Origin: Helicobacter sp. 12S02634-8
Lineage (GTDB): Bacteria; Campylobacterota; Campylobacteria; Campylobacterales; Helicobacteraceae
DNA: 64,000 bases
Direction: 5' to 3'
Assembly: GCF_002272865.1 (NCBI RefSeq)
Contig: NZ_MLAP01000002.1
Coordinates: 62,001-126,000, forward strand
Made by a program: the position numbers and the translations under genes. Under the pieces are notes generated by a model. That model worked only from the letters and a program-made list of their open reading frames with translations. It was not told the DNA's origin and ran no database searches. Shown piece by piece: positions 45,188 to 53,999 of the stretch (position 1 is its first letter; each line of letters begins with the position of its first letter).

Positions 45188-46459
45188 TCAATGCAAATCA
45201 AAATAATACAAAAATTTTCCCATCAAAGGATAAGAATACCATAACCCTGAATATGGGCTAAAAAAATAATAAGCAAACTTTGCTAGCAAAATCAAAAAGC
45301 CCACTCCATAAGCCACAATCGAAAAATTGCGTATTGCGACAAAAAACATATACCCCAACAAAAACGAATTAAACACCAAGGTCAAGCGATTGGACGCATA
45401 AGAAAAAGGCAAAAACACGACATAAAGCCAAACAAAAACAAGAAAAAAATAGGTCTGCTCTCTTTTGATAAAATCTTTGGGCGTTGGGAAACAAAACAGC
45501 ACGCCCATACAAAAAAGCAAAAACAAGAACGAAAAATCTAAATCCATAAAAATCCCCCGTTCTTGATAGAGTGTGTAGTAATTCAACTTATTCAAGATAC
45601 CCAGATGAGGGATAAACCCGACTTTATAAGCCATCAAGATAAATTCAAAAGCAAACACAAAACTCAATGAACCCAAAACCACAAAAGCTAGCGTGATTTT
45701 GGGATATTTTTTGAGAGATTCTAGGATAAAAAATATCGGAATTGAAGTGAGATGGAAAAGGCTCGCACAAACTACAAATAAATATTTCCAAAAAAACTTC
45801 TCCTCTTTGAGGGCAAACAAAATAAACGCACAAGCAAAGCTCTGGCGACTCCACTGACTGGGAGCATAGAAATTAAAAAACAAAAACACAAAAAACAAGC
45901 ACAAAGCCCGATCTTGCGCCCTCCAATCGCCCATATACCGCACCACCCAAACAAACACCAACACACTAGGGAATAAAATCGTAAAAAATAAAATTTCACT
46001 AGGTCTAAGCGCACCCCATACACAATCAAGCAACACATAAAACAAAGGCAAACCAATCTCAAACCCCCCACCATAAGTAAAAAGAGCGTCAAAATGCCCT
46101 TTGATAAGGCACTCATAAGTATCATAATAACGCAAAAAGTCATCACTATCGCTATCAAAATAAACACGAGAAGCCCAAATAAGGCTGCCTGATACAGCGA
46201 TATTCAAGCCCAAAAGACTCAACATGAGCTTGTCGTTACAATCAGCACAAAGCAGCAAAAAAACCATCGCTACAAAATATGCAATCAGAGGCGAAAAGGG
46301 CAAAATAAACCACGGACAAAAAGCAAGACAATAGAGGATACTCCGATGGGCACGAGAATATGGGCGTTTGAGATGATGGGTCAAACAAGGATTGGAGCGA
46401 GGAGATAGGCACGAGGAATCCTGATTGAAGGAAAAATTCTGATTACAAGAGTGCTGCAA
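45188..46459 (-). CDS. Wzy/EpsG-like polysaccharide polymerase
   Basis: This protein of about 423 residues has ten or more membrane helices and a large periplasmic loop (YFDSDSDDFLRYYDTYECL) of the EpsG/Wzy type. Such proteins join lipid-linked repeat units in the periplasm. QWSRQSFACAFILFAL is the EpsG-like R-Q/Q-x block. The frame is open to 46555, into the divergent gene, and no ATG fits; TTG at 46459 after TTAAAG is my best guess for the start. Next to the Wzz-like gene it forms a polymerase and chain-length pair. Confidence 0.78.
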   Translation of the reverse strand: MQHSCNQNFSFNQDSSCLSPRSNPCLTHHLKRPYSRAHRSILYCLAFCPWFILPFSPLIAYFVAMVFLLLCADCNDKLMLSLLGLNIAVSGSLIWASRVYFDSDSDDFLRYYDTYECLIKGHFDALFTYGGGFEIGLPLFYVLLDCVWGALRPSEILFFTILFPSVLVFVWVVRYMGDWRAQDRALCLFFVFLFFNFYAPSQWSRQSFACAFILFALKEEKFFWKYLFVVCASLFHLTSIPIFFILESLKKYPKITLAFVVLGSLSFVFAFEFILMAYKVGFIPHLGILNKLNYYTLYQERGIFMDLDFSFLFLLFCMGVLFCFPTPKDFIKREQTYFFLVFVWLYVVFLPFSYASNRLTLVFNSFLLGYMFFVAIRNFSIVAYGVGFLILLAKFAYYFFSPYSGLWYSYPLMGKFLYYFDLH

Positions 46460-46541
46460 AGACTTTAAACCCTTTATTGATATACTTGCTATAATGATAC
46501 ACTTTTTTACCCATACAACACACAAACACAATGGAGATATG

Positions 46542-47387
46542 ATGCAAATAGGCACGATACAAACCCTTAAAATCTCGCGTTTTTCGCCCTTTGGTGCTTA
46601 TCTGCAATCAGAGGGTGAAGAAATCTTACTACCCAATAAATTTGTCCTAGAGTCTTTTAAAGTGGGAGATTCTATAGAGGTTTTTGTCTATACAGACTCC
46701 CTAGATCGCCCTGTTGCAACGACACAAAAACCTTTAGGCACAAAAGGAGAAATCCTAGCACTTCAAGTAGTGAGTATCCAAGATAATGGCTGTTTTATGG
46801 ATTTAGGCATTGACAAAGATATTTTTATGCCCTCAAAAAACCCCAAACGCTTTAAAATCGGGCAATCAGTAGCCATCTATCTCACCACAGATAAGCAAAA
46901 TAGGCTCATAGCCAAACTCGGTATCAAAGAACATCTTTTGCCCTTTAAAAAAACTCTAAAGCACAAAGCAGTGACTATCTTTCCTTTTGAAAACACGCCC
47001 CTAGGCATAGGCTGTGTCGTAGAGAAAAAATATTATGGTCTTCTCTATCAAAACCAGATTTTCTCTCCCCCCCCTCTCAATGTCCCCACAACTGCTTATA
47101 TCCAAAAAGTCCGTTCTGATGGGAAGCTAGACCTCTCTTTAAAATCTTGGGAAAATCAAGTCCAAGAAAAAGACCGCCTCTATCAGCTCATCACAGAGCA
47201 CTCCCCCTTAGAGCTTGACTTTTCTTCTGCACCCCAAGAGATCTATACCATCTGTCAAATGAGTAAAAAAAGCTTCAAAACACTCATCAACGCCCTACTC
47301 AAAGAGGGCAAAATCAAAATCCTCCCCCACCATCAAGACCCACAAAAAAAATCCATCCATCCCAACCTCAAAACGCACACTCTTTGA
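46542..47387 (+). CDS. S1-domain RNA-binding protein (CvfB-like)
   Basis: The 281-residue protein starts MQIGTIQTLKISRFSPFGAYL and contains several S1-type OB-fold repeats (ILALQVVSIQDNGCFMDLGIDKDIFMP is the clearest) and a C-terminal winged-helix domain ending in SKKSFKTLINALLKEGKI. That is the CvfB architecture, a conserved RNA-binding regulator in Gram-positive bacteria. The ATG at 46542 is chosen because GGAG lies 5 bases upstream. It is divergent from the Wzy-like gene and unrelated to the polysaccharide genes around it. Confidence 0.85.
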   Translation: MQIGTIQTLKISRFSPFGAYLQSEGEEILLPNKFVLESFKVGDSIEVFVYTDSLDRPVATTQKPLGTKGEILALQVVSIQDNGCFMDLGIDKDIFMPSKNPKRFKIGQSVAIYLTTDKQNRLIAKLGIKEHLLPFKKTLKHKAVTIFPFENTPLGIGCVVEKKYYGLLYQNQIFSPPPLNVPTTAYIQKVRSDGKLDLSLKSWENQVQEKDRLYQLITEHSPLELDFSSAPQEIYTICQMSKKSFKTLINALLKEGKIKILPHHQDPQKKSIHPNLKTHTL

Positions 47388-47394
47388 GATAAAT

Positions 47395-48801
47395 TCAAGA
47401 GAGTGTCCCGCATAAATCATTGATAGCTTCGCTCATTGAAGGGTGTGTGAATATCATATTTTGAAGACTTTGATAAGGGAGTTTAGCATTGATAGCAAGA
47501 GAAAAAATATTAATAATCTCAGGAGCATCGACACAAAAAAGGCTTGCACCCAAAATCACATCTGTCTTTGCATCCACAATGAGCTTGAGCATACCTGTAG
47601 TATCGCCTAAAATCCTAGCCCTAGGGATTGCTGCAGTAGCGAGCTTGCCGATTTTGATAGCATAGCCCTGTTTGATGGCTTCTTTTTCCCTCAAGCCTGT
47701 GTGGGCTAATGGAGTAGATAAAAACAAGACTTCAGGGACAACACTCCGATTTTCTACACTCCGCGCCCCTTTGCCATAAAACCCATCAAAAACAATTCTA
47801 AAATCATCTAAAGACACATAAGTGAAAAATGGCGCACCTTTGACATCTCCTAGCGCATAAATGCCCTCTGTTTGTGTACGCAAAAATCTATCTACAATCA
47901 CAGCTCCATTTCCATCAACCCCCACGCCTGCTTTTTGCAAGTTCAGACCTTCTGTATAAGGCTTGCGTCCAATAGCTACCAACACAGCATCTGCAAAGAT
48001 TTCTTTTTTGACCCCTGCACTCTCATAGCTAACGCAAGCACGATAGCTTGTGCCACCATCTCTGCCATTATTTTTATCATCTCTATCATCTCTATCATCA
48101 GCCTTATCTTGTATCGCTTGCACACACGCACCCATAATGATCTCAATACCCAATTTTTTCATAGATTCTAAGACAAATTCTGCAATATCCCTATCTTCTT
48201 TTGGCATCCAAGTATCCCCACGCACAAGTATCGACACCTTTGTCCCAAAGTTTGCATACATACACGCAAACTCCAAGCCAATATAGCCTGCCCCAATGAT
48301 GACAAGCTCTTTAGGGCGTGTGGTAAGAGAGAGCAAAGTTGTGCTCGTATAGACCCTCTGAGATTCTATCGGTATGGAGAGCATAGCGCTTTGTGCCCCT
48401 GTGTTGATACAGATCTTTTTGCCTTGTATGCATTGCGTTTTTTCTCCTACAATCTGAATTGTCCTCTGGTCTAAAAACGACGCCTTGCCATCAAAAATCG
48501 TGATATTTTCATTTTGGGCTAACATTTCATAGTTTTTAGCACGCAAAAACTCCACCAATGCAGTCTTTTTAGCCATACTTTGCTGATAGCTAGTATCTTT
48601 AGGGCTTGCGCAAGCTTGGGCTTGATGGGCTTGCGTGATTAGTGCTTTTGTCGGGATACAGCCGATATTGATACAAGTCCCACCATACATATCCTTAGAC
48701 TGCTCAATCAGTGCTACTTTTTTCCCCATAGACGCACTTTTGAGTGCTAGAGTCTTGCCTGCTTTTCCAAACCCAATCACAACAATATCAAACATTTGCA
48801 T
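47395..48801 (-). CDS. class I pyridine nucleotide-disulfide oxidoreductase
   Basis: The 468-residue flavoprotein has FAD-binding DIVVIGFGKAGKTLALKSA, the redox disulfide in GGTCINIGCIPTKAL, NAD-binding VIIGAGYIGLEFACMYANFG, a second FAD motif YALGDVKGAPFFTY and the dimer domain with FTHPSMSEAIND. It belongs with mercuric reductase and dihydrolipoamide dehydrogenase-like proteins; without the extra metal cysteines or a 2-oxoacid complex nearby the substrate is open. An acidic repetitive insert (DDRDDRDDKNNGRDGG) lies in the NAD domain. The ATG at 48801 with AAGGAAA upstream is preferred to the longer frame. Confidence 0.88.
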   Translation of the reverse strand: MQMFDIVVIGFGKAGKTLALKSASMGKKVALIEQSKDMYGGTCINIGCIPTKALITQAHQAQACASPKDTSYQQSMAKKTALVEFLRAKNYEMLAQNENITIFDGKASFLDQRTIQIVGEKTQCIQGKKICINTGAQSAMLSIPIESQRVYTSTTLLSLTTRPKELVIIGAGYIGLEFACMYANFGTKVSILVRGDTWMPKEDRDIAEFVLESMKKLGIEIIMGACVQAIQDKADDRDDRDDKNNGRDGGTSYRACVSYESAGVKKEIFADAVLVAIGRKPYTEGLNLQKAGVGVDGNGAVIVDRFLRTQTEGIYALGDVKGAPFFTYVSLDDFRIVFDGFYGKGARSVENRSVVPEVLFLSTPLAHTGLREKEAIKQGYAIKIGKLATAAIPRARILGDTTGMLKLIVDAKTDVILGASLFCVDAPEIINIFSLAINAKLPYQSLQNMIFTHPSMSEAINDLCGTLS

Positions 48802-48856
48802 CTTGTTTTCCTTATGTAATATAATAATTACAACTATAGTTTTCAAAGGATAACAA

Positions 48857-49612
48857 ATGGTAGTCTGTATCAGTGGGGCGTCTTCGGGATTTGGTAGGGC
48901 TATAGCCAAGCGATTTGTCAAAGAAGGGCATTATGTCATTGCCATAGCAAGGCGCAAAGAGCGTTTGGAGCAGCTCAAAAGCGAACTCGGAGAAGCAATA
49001 GCCCTTATCATCGGAGATATCAATGACACAGCACTGATTGCAGAGGGCTTGAATCATCTACCCAAAAATTTCAGAACCATTGATGTGCTTGTCAATAACG
49101 CAGGGCTAGCCCTAGGGCTAGAAAGTGCTGAAAAGGCAAATATAGAAGATTGGGAAGCAATGGTCGCTACAAATATCACTGCCCTCATCAAGCTCACGCA
49201 CCTCCTCCTCCCTCAGATGGTAGAGCGCAAAAGAGGGCATATCATCAACATTGGTTCGATTGCAGGGACTTATCCCTATCCAGGGGGTAATGTCTATGGA
49301 GCAACCAAGGCTTTCATCAAGCAATTTAGCCTGAATCTACGCGCTGATTTGTATGACAAAAATATCCGAGTCAGTAATATCGAACCAGGGCTTTGCGGGG
49401 GGAGTGAATTCTCACTTGTGCGCTTTAAGGGTGATGAAATAAAAGCCCAAAAGGTCTATGAAAACACACACCCTCTCTATCCTGAAGATATCGCAGAAGC
49501 TGTCTATTGGATCGCCCATCTCCCCAGTCATATCAATATCAATCGGCTTGAGATGATGCCAACCACACAAGCCCCTGCTGCACTCAATGTCGCTAAAACT
49601 CCAAAGGCTTGA
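48857..49612 (+). CDS. short-chain dehydrogenase/reductase (YdfG-like)
   Basis: The 251-residue protein has the cofactor loop ISGASSGFGRAIAKRF, the NNAG motif (VLVNNAGLALG), the active-site Ser in NIGSIAGTYPYPGG and Tyr-x-x-x-Lys (VYGATKAF). The IEPGLCGGSEFSLVRFKGD segment is typical of YdfG, an NADP-dependent 3-hydroxy acid dehydrogenase. The ATG has AAAGGATA 6 bases upstream. It is divergent from the disulfide reductase gene and sits just before the glycosyltransferase cluster. Confidence 0.92.
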   Translation: MVVCISGASSGFGRAIAKRFVKEGHYVIAIARRKERLEQLKSELGEAIALIIGDINDTALIAEGLNHLPKNFRTIDVLVNNAGLALGLESAEKANIEDWEAMVATNITALIKLTHLLLPQMVERKRGHIINIGSIAGTYPYPGGNVYGATKAFIKQFSLNLRADLYDKNIRVSNIEPGLCGGSEFSLVRFKGDEIKAQKVYENTHPLYPEDIAEAVYWIAHLPSHININRLEMMPTTQAPAALNVAKTPKA

Positions 49613-49726
49613 TGGCTACTTGATAGTTGCTTGATACTTAAAAGTTCATAAGATTTTTTGAGATTATGATAAAATTCCACACAAATACCCATTATCAAGC
49701 CAAAAGAGCAAGTCAAAAGAAAAAAT

Positions 49727-50554
49727 ATGATACCACCAAGTGCCCACCCATTAGTTTCTGTCATCACCATTGTTTATAATGACGCCCCCCATATAGCACA
49801 AACCATTGAATCTGTGCTCTCTCAGACTTATCCTCATATCGAATATATCATCATTGATGGTGGCAGCACAGATGGCACACAAGGGATTATCCAAAGCTAT
49901 ATTGATACCTCGCCCCCTAAAGCCTTGCATACAATCACAAAATTTATCAGCGAAAAAGACAAAGGGATTTATGATGCGATGAATAAAGGTGTCGCCCTAG
50001 CTAATGGGTCTTGGTGTAACTTCATGAATAGCGGGGATCGCTTCTATAGCCCCACAAGTATCCAAGAAGTATTCGCCCAATACCCCACCACTCCCACTGA
50101 AATCTCTGTCTTGTATGGGGACACACAGATTGTCTTTGATACCCAACACAGCAAAATCCTCACAAGTCAAAACACCCACCACAAATACCACCACCACTTC
50201 ACGCACCAATCTAGCTTCATTGCTACCAAGCTCCTCAAGACCTACCCCTATAACACGGCATTTAAAATCGCTGGGGATACGGACTTTTTTACCAAAATCT
50301 ACCACCTAGGCTATCGATTCCAAAAAGTCAATGCCATCATCTGCACCTTTGATCTCAATGGAGTTTCTAGCACACTCTCGTGGCAAATGTTTGCTGAAGA
50401 CTGCCAGATTGGGTATCAATACAACAAGCTCTATCCTTTGTTTCTTGCTAGCAAATATGTCTTTTATGTGATCCCCCGCACTCTGCTCCGCAAGCTAATT
50501 CCTGCCAAATACAAAAACCTAGCACGTAGTAAATGGGGAGCTAAATACCAATGA
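49727..50554 (+). CDS. family 2 glycosyltransferase
   Basis: The 275-residue protein is a GT-A fold family 2 transferase: VSVITIVYNDAPHIAQTIES at the start, IIIDGGSTDGTQ for the nucleotide, SEKDKGIYDAMNKGVALANG and a metal-binding NSGDRF, with AGDTDFFTKIYHLGY in the acceptor part. It resembles colanic acid/WcaE-like transferases. Sugar and linkage are unknown. It starts the rightward polysaccharide cluster and overlaps the next gene by 4 bases (ATGA). Confidence 0.9.
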   Translation: MIPPSAHPLVSVITIVYNDAPHIAQTIESVLSQTYPHIEYIIIDGGSTDGTQGIIQSYIDTSPPKALHTITKFISEKDKGIYDAMNKGVALANGSWCNFMNSGDRFYSPTSIQEVFAQYPTTPTEISVLYGDTQIVFDTQHSKILTSQNTHHKYHHHFTHQSSFIATKLLKTYPYNTAFKIAGDTDFFTKIYHLGYRFQKVNAIICTFDLNGVSSTLSWQMFAEDCQIGYQYNKLYPLFLASKYVFYVIPRTLLRKLIPAKYKNLARSKWGAKYQ

Positions 50555-51715
50555 CACAAAAGCCCACACACGCACAAATCAAGCCCTTGCTTGTCATGTC
50601 CTTAGGCCGTAAAGGGGGTTGTGTGCAGTATGCACAGCATATCCTAGCACATCTCAATCTGCCCTACACACTCTATGAAACCACCTACATACAAGAGCCC
50701 CCCTCAAAAGGTGCAAAATCTATCAAAACCTATCGGCGCACACGGCTAAGCTTTGCTTGCAACACACTTTTTCGCCTGCCCTTTCTTGCCCTCAAGCTAT
50801 GCATAGACTCCCACAAATACAGCGCATTATTTTTGCCTTATTTCCATTTTTGGAATCTTGCTTTTATCTGTGTATTCAAGCTCATAGGCAAGCCTGTTAT
50901 CCTCATTGAACACGATGGTATTATCCACACCAATGATGGCATGCCCTTTGAGCAATCCCTCATCAATGCTTCCATCAAACGCGCAGATACCATCATTTTC
51001 CTCACACATTTTGTCAAAAATTCCCTCTCTCCTAAGCTTTTAGCCCACAAGCACACAGCTGTTATCCCCCATGGGATTTTTGCGCTCAAACATCTACACA
51101 CCACGCCCAAGACCTACACCACAAAGCCTACGATTTTATTTTTTGGTCGTATCAACCCCTATAAAGGTATCCATCTCCTCTTAAATGCGCTAGCCTCCTT
51201 GCCTCTTGAGAGCTTTGAGAAGCTCATTATCGCAGGCAAAAGCTCCTACACATACGATCTAAGCTATCCGCAAGCCTTTTTAGACAAGCTAGAAATCCAC
51301 GATACCTTTTTGTCCCAAGAGAGTATCGCAGAGATTTTCAATCGCTCCCATATTTTAGTCATGCCTTATTTAGAAGCTTCACAAAGTGGGGTCGCTTCGA
51401 TAGGTATTGCCAATGCAATCCCCACTATTTGCACTGATGTAGGTGGGCTCAAAGAGCAGTTTATAAGCTTTAGAGGGGGGGGGGGCAGATATCAATGTGC
51501 TTGATGCAAAAACCTCTCTATTCCTCCCGCACGCCACATCAGGCGCACTCATCACCCCACCAAATGCCACGTCCATCGCTTCTGCACTCAAAGAGCTCAT
51601 CGCCAATCAAGCGCTCTTCAATCACCTCAGCTATAACCTCACCTTGCGGGCCAAAGAATTAAAATGGGATATAATCACAAGGCAGATCCAAGAGGAGATT
51701 TTAAACACGTTCTAA
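50551..51715 (+). CDS. phase-variable family 4 glycosyltransferase, out of frame in this sequence
   Basis: The first frame (50551-51504, 317 residues) is a GT4 enzyme up to VGGLKEQFISFRGGGG, then a stop soon after an 11-G tract. The rest of the C-terminal domain (DINVLDAKTSLFLPHATSGA and on, ending at 51715) is in the next frame. With 10 or 13 G the two join to a 387-residue protein of normal GT4 length; with 11 the enzyme lacks its last 70 residues. The E-x7-E region (EASQSGVASIGIANA) lies before the tract. Substrate unknown. The start overlaps the preceding GT2 stop (ATGA). Switching of surface glycan structure is the likely consequence. Confidence 0.88.
51475..51485 (+). repeat. G11 homopolymer within a glycosyltransferase gene (phase-variation tract)
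   Basis: Eleven consecutive G occur in the coding strand. Tracts of this length are established contingency loci in Helicobacter and Campylobacter surface-glycan genes. The downstream frame is restored when the count is 10 or 13 (one more than a multiple of three). Confidence 0.9.
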
Positions 51716-52761
51716 GCCCAACCCCACCTCCTTTTTCCCCTTGTGTATCCACTCTATCCACTCCATCTGCCACACCCCAAACACCAAAAATCTCTATCGT
51801 TATCCCTGTTTTCAACGCCCAATCCTCCATCAAAAAATGCCTAGAATCTTGCATTTCCCAAAGTTTTACTGCAATAGAAATCCTCATTATCGATGATAAG
51901 GGGCAAGATAATAGTATTGCGATCGCACAGACCTATGCACGCAACGATCCCCGTATCCGCATTATCCACAACCCCCAAAATATCGGCACATTTCACGCCC
52001 GTATTCAAGGAATCAAACACGCCCATAGTCCCTATATTTGCTTCCTTGATGCTGATGATTATCTCCACCCTAATACAGCTATGCTCCTCTCTGAAAAGCT
52101 CTCTTGTTTTGCTAAAGACCATCAAGGCGTAAGTCCTGATATCATTTATTTTGGCACGAGTTTTTTCCCTCCTAGCTGCAATAGACTTGCCCCCAAACCC
52201 ATCACACAAGACACATTTGGCGCACAAATACTCAAAAAATCCTTTCTTGCCCCCTCCACTCCCCCTTGGCATATCTGGGCTAAGCTCTATAAAAAAGACT
52301 TTTTGCAAAAAGCCAATGATAAGTTTGCACACATTACTCAAAAACTCATTATGGCCGAAGATGCCCTCCATAGCTTTGTCATCGCCACTCTCGCACACTC
52401 AAGCACAGGGATCACAGACAAGCTGTATTATTACTGCGAAAATACTAGCTCCATCACCCGCAGGTCCGATCCCAAAACCCGCGCGACTAAAATCGCCCAC
52501 CTCCAAAAAATCATCTATTATCTCCAAACGCTCCAAGAAGACAAAGACCTAAGCTCCCACCCCTATTTCCACCAAGCCCATGACAAAATCTGCAATATAC
52601 TCAATGCAGCCATCGAACTCGAACACCGATATGATGACACAACCACATATATCCCTGCTTATTTGAAAGCTTGCTTTAGCTCTTTGAAGCATTATCATAA
52701 ATGGCAAACTTATGCTAGAATTTTTATCTTTATCGCCAGCTTGGGGAAAATAAAAATTTAG
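51664..52761 (+). CDS. family 2 glycosyltransferase
   Basis: The GT-A domain starts at about residue 42 (KISIVIPVFNAQSSIKKCLE) with LIIDDKGQDNS, NPQNIGTFHARIQGIKHA and the metal site FLDADDYLHP; a helical C-terminal part follows to residue 365. The first 40 residues, encoded where the gene overlaps the end of the phase-variable GT4, are Pro/Ser/Thr-rich and unlike the family. ATG at 51664 is the only start in frame and has a weak ribosome site, so expression may depend on translation coming from upstream. The acceptor and sugar are unknown. Confidence 0.85.
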   Translation: MGYNHKADPRGDFKHVLSPTPPPFSPCVSTLSTPSATPQTPKISIVIPVFNAQSSIKKCLESCISQSFTAIEILIIDDKGQDNSIAIAQTYARNDPRIRIIHNPQNIGTFHARIQGIKHAHSPYICFLDADDYLHPNTAMLLSEKLSCFAKDHQGVSPDIIYFGTSFFPPSCNRLAPKPITQDTFGAQILKKSFLAPSTPPWHIWAKLYKKDFLQKANDKFAHITQKLIMAEDALHSFVIATLAHSSTGITDKLYYYCENTSSITRRSDPKTRATKIAHLQKIIYYLQTLQEDKDLSSHPYFHQAHDKICNILNAAIELEHRYDDTTTYIPAYLKACFSSLKHYHKWQTYARIFIFIASLGKIKI

Positions 52762-52766
52762 GCAAT

Positions 52767-53999
52767 TTGAGAGTGAAAAACATACAATTCCAGCTCCTTG
52801 GCAAAGCCGATGCAAGCAACCCTGCAGCCATCAGCCTTTCGCAAATACAACAATGGGAAGCCGAGGGGCTCATCACCTATTTAGGTAGCAAAAGCGATAT
52901 TAGAGATTGCCTCATGAGTGCTGCTTGTGTCATCTTGCCTAGCTATCGTGAGGGCGCTCCTAGAGTGCTGCTAGAAGCCATGGCAATGGGTAAGCCCATC
53001 ATCACAACAAACGCCATCGGCTGCAAAGATCTCATTGACAACCCCCAAGCCCACAAAGACTATCAAGACCTTTCAATCGGAAATAATGGTATCTTATGCC
53101 AACCCAAAGATCCCCACTCCCTCCAAAGGGCTATCGAATATTTTTTAAACCTCTCGCCCTTAAAAAGAGAGCAAATGGGGCAAAACGCCCTCCAATATGT
53201 CAAAAATTTTGACATCAAACACACAATCAATATCTACCACGTAGCAATCGCGCAAACCCCTATCAAATCCCCCTCATTGGCCTTTGTTTCCAACACAGCT
53301 TTTGGTATGTATAATTTCAGGCTTGAAGTCTTAAAAGCCCTGCAAAATCAAGGCTTTGCAATCCATATCCTCTGCCCCCAAGATACCTATAGCGCTCTTT
53401 TAGAACAAGAGGGCTTTTCTATCCACCCCATCACGCTCGACTCCAAAGGGCTCAATCCCCTCAAAGACCTCAAAACCCTCATTAAAATCAGAAAAATCCT
53501 CCATACCCTCAAACCCTCCCTTTGCTTCAACTACACCATCAAAGCTGTCATTTACGCCTCCCTAGCCTCTCAAACACTCAAAATCCCCACTATCAATATC
53601 ATCACAGGCTTGGGCTATGTATTCATCGGTAATAGCTTTAAAAAAAGGCTTTTACGCACTCTAGTGACCCAAATGTATCGCTTCGCCCTTAGACACACCC
53701 AAGCTGTTTGGTTTCTCAATGCTGATGACAGACAAGAATTCTGCAATCGAGGTATTATCCCTCTTGCAAAAAGCACACTCCTCCAAAGCGAAGGTATCAA
53801 CCTTGAATATTTTTCCCCTAAAAAGCACAACACAAACGCACACAACGCACGCGCACCCATCATTTTCCTCCTCATTGCTAGAATGCTCTGGGATAAAGGA
53901 ATTAGCGAGTTTGTCGCTGTGGCTAAACATTTCAAAGCCAAAGACAAACCCAAAACAAGCCCAACAACACCCCCACAAACAAGCCCTAACAACCAATGA
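52767..53999 (+). CDS. family 4 glycosyltransferase with its two domains in swapped order (apparent circular permutation)
   Basis: Residues 5-162 are the C-terminal, donor-binding half of a PglA/WcaL-type GT4: QFQLLGKADASNPAAIS, GSKSDIRDCLMSAACVILPS and the E-x7-E site REGAPRVLLEAMAMGKPII (E62, E70). Residues 170-392 are the N-terminal half: LAFVSNTAFGMYNFRLEVLK, NIITGLGYVF, SEGINLEYFSP and FLLIARMLWDKGISEFVAVA. In ordinary members the order is reversed and residue 392 would run straight into residue 4. One unbroken frame joins them through AQTPIKSPS. Start is TTG at 52767 (or GTG 52773), weak ribosome site, 5 bases after the GT2 stop; an in-frame stop upstream excludes extension. The stop overlaps the next start (ATGA). 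Confidence 0.85.
   Translation: MRVKNIQFQLLGKADASNPAAISLSQIQQWEAEGLITYLGSKSDIRDCLMSAACVILPSYREGAPRVLLEAMAMGKPIITTNAIGCKDLIDNPQAHKDYQDLSIGNNGILCQPKDPHSLQRAIEYFLNLSPLKREQMGQNALQYVKNFDIKHTINIYHVAIAQTPIKSPSLAFVSNTAFGMYNFRLEVLKALQNQGFAIHILCPQDTYSALLEQEGFSIHPITLDSKGLNPLKDLKTLIKIRKILHTLKPSLCFNYTIKAVIYASLASQTLKIPTINIITGLGYVFIGNSFKKRLLRTLVTQMYRFALRHTQAVWFLNADDRQEFCNRGIIPLAKSTLLQSEGINLEYFSPKKHNTNAHNARAPIIFLLIARMLWDKGISEFVAVAKHFKAKDKPKTSPTTPPQTSPNNQ

Noticed and set aside
51841-52398. 185-codon minus-strand frame within the second GT2 gene
   Set aside because: It is antisense to clear GT-A motifs, without domain or ribosome site.
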